DNA of 64,000 nt from Caballeronia arvi (lineage in GTDB: Bacteria; Pseudomonadota; Gammaproteobacteria; Burkholderiales; Burkholderiaceae). Below the pieces are notes generated by a model, which was not told the DNA's origin, did no database searches, and worked only from the letters and a program-made list of their open reading frames with translations. Each line of letters starts with the position of its first letter. Position 1 is the stretch's first letter. Shown piece after piece: positions 61,328 through 64,000 of this stretch. The position numbers were made by a program, and so were the translations under genes. The stretch is taken from assembly GCF_001544695.2 (NCBI RefSeq), contig NZ_FCOM02000004.1, forward strand, positions 62,001 through 126,000, in the 5' to 3' direction.

Positions 61328-62479
61328 ATGATGATGAAGAGACAGCATCGCATTCGGTCGTTCGTGGCGTGCGCGTTGAGCGCCGTTTCTCTTGCTTTCG
61401 TGACCAGTGCCTATGCGGACGGCCATGCCGATTCCCGCGCAGACGACGATGTCCTCGCAATCGGCGATTGGGGCGATGTGGGCACCGATGGGGAGGTAAA
61501 GAACTCGACGGTCCAGTTCCTCAGCACTCGCACCGGAAATGTGATCGCCCGGCTGCCCGACGACAGCGGCGGCCTGCATGGCCCGAATGGCATTCTCTTC
61601 GACGAAGGCCGAATGATCGTCGCCAATCAGAACGCCGGCACGGAATTCAGCGGCGCGGTGATCCAGTTCGGCCGCGACGTCAGGCCGGGCGCGCCGATCG
61701 TGTCCGCCGATGACCCGCATGCGCCCTTTGCGCCGCGCGGGATCGTCCTCCTTCGTCTGCACGATGGCAGCCGCTTGCTGTTCATCGCCGATCTTGGCGA
61801 TGCCACCAGCGATGCCGGCCCTGTGGAAGGCAAGCTGCTCGTGTTTCGCGTCACCGACAACCACGTCAGATTCCGCGGAGATCTGAATCCGAATCTGGAC
61901 CATCCCGGAACGATCGCGCCCGAGTTTCATCCGCGCGGCATCGTGCTCGGCCCGGACGGATACTTGTACGTTTCCTACCGGTATCTGCCGAACCCGTGCG
62001 GCGGCGGCGTCGCGCGCTTCGATCCCGTCGAACTCAGGTTCAAGGATATCGTTCTGCAGAACTCGATCGACTGCAAGAAGAATGCAAACAACCTGCATCG
62101 TCCGGAAGGTCTAGTCTTCGCGCCCAACGGAGACCTTTTCATCACGAGCTTTCGGGCGGACATGACCGACCTCGACAGAATCCTGATCGTTCGTGCGGAG
62201 GAGCGGATCAGCGGGCAGTTCAGGGTCGATCCGTTTCATATCGAGCTCGACCAGGCCAACGCGGCGCAACAGACTTCGGCGCAGGCAATCGTGTTCGGCC
62301 CCGGCGGATATCTCTACGTGCCGATCTTCCAGACCGGCGAAGTGCGCAAGTACGACGTCGTGACGGGCGGATACTGGACGTTCGCGCCGGCCGGCACGCT
62401 GAAGGTCCCGCAATACCTCAGCTTCACGCGGACCGATCCGGCGACGCTGGCCTACGGCGAGCGCGACAGACGGCACTGA
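61328..62479 (+). CDS. Secreted beta-propeller-like protein
   Basis: This 383-residue protein has a signal peptide (SFVACALSAVSLAFVTSAYA, then DG). The mature part has repeats of the NHL/SMP-30 type, each with (P)(R/E/N)G(I/L)(V/L)(L/F)xP(D/N)GxL(Y/F): PRGIVLGPDGYLYVS, PEGLVFAPNGDLFIT and AIVFGPGGYLYVP. It probably folds as a six-bladed propeller in the periplasm, binding or hydrolysing a small ligand. ATG at 61328 with AGGAGG upstream. Divergent from the sugar-acid MFS gene (300 bp without other genes) and followed by a terminator hairpin. No specific ligand is suggested. Confidence 0.82.
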   Translation: MMMKRQHRIRSFVACALSAVSLAFVTSAYADGHADSRADDDVLAIGDWGDVGTDGEVKNSTVQFLSTRTGNVIARLPDDSGGLHGPNGILFDEGRMIVANQNAGTEFSGAVIQFGRDVRPGAPIVSADDPHAPFAPRGIVLLRLHDGSRLLFIADLGDATSDAGPVEGKLLVFRVTDNHVRFRGDLNPNLDHPGTIAPEFHPRGIVLGPDGYLYVSYRYLPNPCGGGVARFDPVELRFKDIVLQNSIDCKKNANNLHRPEGLVFAPNGDLFITSFRADMTDLDRILIVRAEERISGQFRVDPFHIELDQANAAQQTSAQAIVFGPGGYLYVPIFQTGEVRKYDVVTGGYWTFAPAGTLKVPQYLSFTRTDPATLAYGERDRRH

Positions 62480-62499
62480 GCATTGCTGCCCGACGTCCG

Positions 62500-62537
62500 A
62501 AAAACGGCAAAGGCCACGCGCTCGCGTGGCCTTTGCC
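62500..62537 (-). terminator. Intrinsic terminator for the MHS transporter gene (minus strand)
   Basis: A 15-bp perfect stem (arms 62506-62520 and 62523-62537) is followed on the minus strand by TTTTT (62500-62504). It lies between the stops of the propeller gene and the transporter gene, and could also stop the plus-strand transcript. Confidence 0.75.
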
Positions 62538-62554
62538 TGGCTCTCATCGCACCA

Positions 62555-63829
62555 TCACGCCGCGACGCGCAACTCCCTCACCCCGCCCTTCCCCCGGCTC
62601 ACCGCCGCCAGCGCCGCGAGACTGATCACCGCCGTGAACATCATGTAGAAGCTCGGCGCCGCCTTGCTGCCCGTCGAGCTCAGCAGCCAGATGATGATCG
62701 CGGGCGTGAAGCCGCCGAACACCGTCACGCCGATGTTGTAGCCAATCGACATGCCGGTCGCGCGCGTCGACACCGGAAAAATCTCCGACATCAATGCCGG
62801 CAGCGCGCCGAAGTAGATCGCCTTGAGCAGCGCAAGCCACGCGACGAGCGCAAACAGCGCCGGCACCGACACATGCGACACGACATACGCGAACGCCGGA
62901 TAGCCCGTCACGAACAACAGCAATGCTGCCGTCGACATCTGCTTCACGCGGCCGATCTTGTCGGAGAGATGCCCCGCGAACGGCGTGACGAACGTCAGCA
63001 TGAAGCCCGCGACCATGCTCGCCGCAAAACCGGTCGATGCGTCCAGATGCAGCTCGCGGATCGCGAACGTCGGCACGTACTGCAGCAGATAGTTCACCGC
63101 CGTCGACACCGTCAGCGCGCCGATCGAAACCAGCAGCAAGGTCTTCTGCCGCGCGAAGACATCGCGGACCGGCGTCGACGTGTGCTCGGCTTCGGTGTAA
63201 TCGGTTGCGTCTTCGAGATAGCGGCGCAGGAACAAGCCCGCCGGCCCGATCAGCAAGCCGAAGAAGAACGGAATGCGCCAGCCCCACGCGGCGAGATCCG
63301 CGGCGGGCATCAGCTTGGCGAGCGCGAAGCCGAAGAGCGACGCAAGCAAGGTCGCGAGCCCTTGCGTCGCGAACTGCCAGCTCGCGAGCAGGCCGCGCCG
63401 GTCGGGTGCGTGCTCGATCAGCATCGCCGTCGAAGGGCCGAATTCGCCGCCCGCGGAGAAGCCTTGAATCAGCCGCGCGATGAACACGCCCGCCGGCGCG
63501 ATCAGCCCGATCGATGCATAAGTCGGAATCACCGCGATGATCGCCGTGCCGATCATCATCAGGCCCACCGACATCATCAGCGCCGCCTTGCGTCCGCGCT
63601 TGTCCGCGTAAGCGCCGAGCACCATGCCGCCGATCGGGCGCACCAGATAGGACGCGCCGAACGAGCCGAACGTGAGCAGCATCGACGCCGTCTCGTTCGC
63701 GGCCGGGAAGAAGTTCTTCGCGATATACACCGCGAAAAACGCATAGATCGCGATATCGAACCATTCGAGCGCGTTGCCGACCGAAGTCGCGAGCACGATC
63801 TGCGTCAGGCTCAGAGGCTTTTTGTTCAT
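62555..63829 (-). CDS. MFS transporter, metabolite:H+ symporter (MHS) family
   Basis: This is a 424-residue protein. TM1 VGNALEWFDIAIYAFFAVYI is the MHS hallmark, followed by GAYADKRGRKAALM, RLIQGFSAGGEFGPSTAML and VFGGFTPAII. It belongs with KgtP/ProP-like carriers of dicarboxylates or betaines. No clear ribosome binding site precedes the ATG at 63829. It follows an M20 peptidase gene on the same strand by 29 bp, so it may import the product or substrate of that enzyme. Terminator at 62500. Confidence 0.9.
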   Translation of the reverse strand: MNKKPLSLTQIVLATSVGNALEWFDIAIYAFFAVYIAKNFFPAANETASMLLTFGSFGASYLVRPIGGMVLGAYADKRGRKAALMMSVGLMMIGTAIIAVIPTYASIGLIAPAGVFIARLIQGFSAGGEFGPSTAMLIEHAPDRRGLLASWQFATQGLATLLASLFGFALAKLMPAADLAAWGWRIPFFFGLLIGPAGLFLRRYLEDATDYTEAEHTSTPVRDVFARQKTLLLVSIGALTVSTAVNYLLQYVPTFAIRELHLDASTGFAASMVAGFMLTFVTPFAGHLSDKIGRVKQMSTAALLLFVTGYPAFAYVVSHVSVPALFALVAWLALLKAIYFGALPALMSEIFPVSTRATGMSIGYNIGVTVFGGFTPAIIIWLLSSTGSKAAPSFYMMFTAVISLAALAAVSRGKGGVRELRVAA

Positions 63830-63858
63830 GATGTCAGCGTGTCATGAGTAGCGGTTGA

Positions 63859-64000
63859 TCAATGCGCGTCGCGCATGGCGATGAGTGCGGCGCCCTTGTC
63901 GCCGAGATCCCACCAGAGGCCCGCCATCACGCCGAGCGATTCGCGCATCACGGAGCCAAGCACGTGCTCGTTCGGCGCGTGCTGATTGCACGCGGGATAC
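63859..64000 (-). CDS. M20-family metallopeptidase (partial, N-terminal part outside window)
   Basis: Only the last 46 residues are present. The end reads NQHAPNEHVLGSVMRESLGV, then MAGLWWDLGDKG, ending ALIAMRDAH. The AC-N-HAPNEH motif contains the last metal-binding His of M20 peptidases, normally near the C-terminus. Function (carboxypeptidase or aminoacylase class) cannot be judged from the fragment. Confidence 0.7.
   Translation of the reverse strand, partial: YPACNQHAPNEHVLGSVMRESLGVMAGLWWDLGDKGAALIAMRDAH

Noticed and set aside
61157-62098. A 313-codon minus-strand frame overlapping the propeller gene
   Set aside because: The plus strand has a strong ribosome binding site, signal peptide and repeated blade motifs. 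The minus-strand frame has no such features.

Overview
The window is high-GC chromosomal DNA packed with genes on both strands. It has no rRNA, tRNA, insertion sequence, phage or CRISPR that I can see. The gene set (DUF3331 and DUF4148 small proteins, an MHYT-GGDEF-EAL protein, many LysR regulators, a fused indolepyruvate oxidoreductase, an AmpC/AmpR pair, NodT/HlyD/FUSC efflux) points to Burkholderiaceae, most likely Caballeronia, Paraburkholderia or Burkholderia, and probably a secondary replicon given the accessory content. This placement is inferred from protein families, not from a marker gene.

Layout. 1-10.4 kb: two regulators (a GntR protein cut by the window edge and a LysR protein), a glutaredoxin-DinB fusion, a GntR/FCD regulator, a universal stress protein, a LysR-like regulator with two N-terminal HTH units, a SulP transporter with a beta-carbonic anhydrase, an alpha/beta hydrolase, and a coupled polysaccharide deacetylase/GT4 pair. 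10.4-17.2 kb: a long low-GC spacer, a FadR-type regulator, two small proteins, a UvrA-like ABC ATPase, a Mesh1-type (p)ppGpp hydrolase and a DUF218 membrane protein. 17.4-23.7 kb: a tightly coupled operon for a carrier protein, an acyl-CoA dehydrogenase-like flavoprotein, an amino acid:[carrier protein] ligase (seryl-tRNA synthetase homologue), a DUF1839 protein and, after a strong hairpin, a GH2 glycosidase. This is the best candidate for a poorly described system.

23.7-34.9 kb: a fused indolepyruvate ferredoxin oxidoreductase with a divergent LysR gene, an MFS transporter with an aconitase-family dehydratase of swapped domain order and a LysR gene, then divergent ampC/ampR. 34.9-36.2 kb: a lower-GC hcp / Tlde1-like effector / small membrane protein cassette, apparently an orphan type VI secretion effector-immunity module. 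36.2-43.7 kb: a DUF1275 protein, a marR-FUSC-DUF1656-HlyD-NodT efflux operon, an SRPBCC protein and a PAP2 phosphatase. 43.7-54.9 kb: an MHYT-GGDEF-EAL protein, DUF3331, two DUF4148 secreted proteins, a secreted hydrolase, an HdeD-like membrane protein fused to a papain-like domain, a NYN/LOTUS RNase-like protein, a nitronate monooxygenase, an SRPBCC protein and a KfrA-like coiled-coil protein with six 28-residue repeats.

55.2-61.0 kb: a LysR gene convergent with a kinase (DUF1537), RuBisCO-like protein, NAD-dependent oxidoreductase and MFS operon that fits D-apionate/3-oxo-isoapionate catabolism. 61.3-64.0 kb: a secreted beta-propeller-like protein, an MHS-type MFS transporter, and the 3' end of an M20 peptidase.
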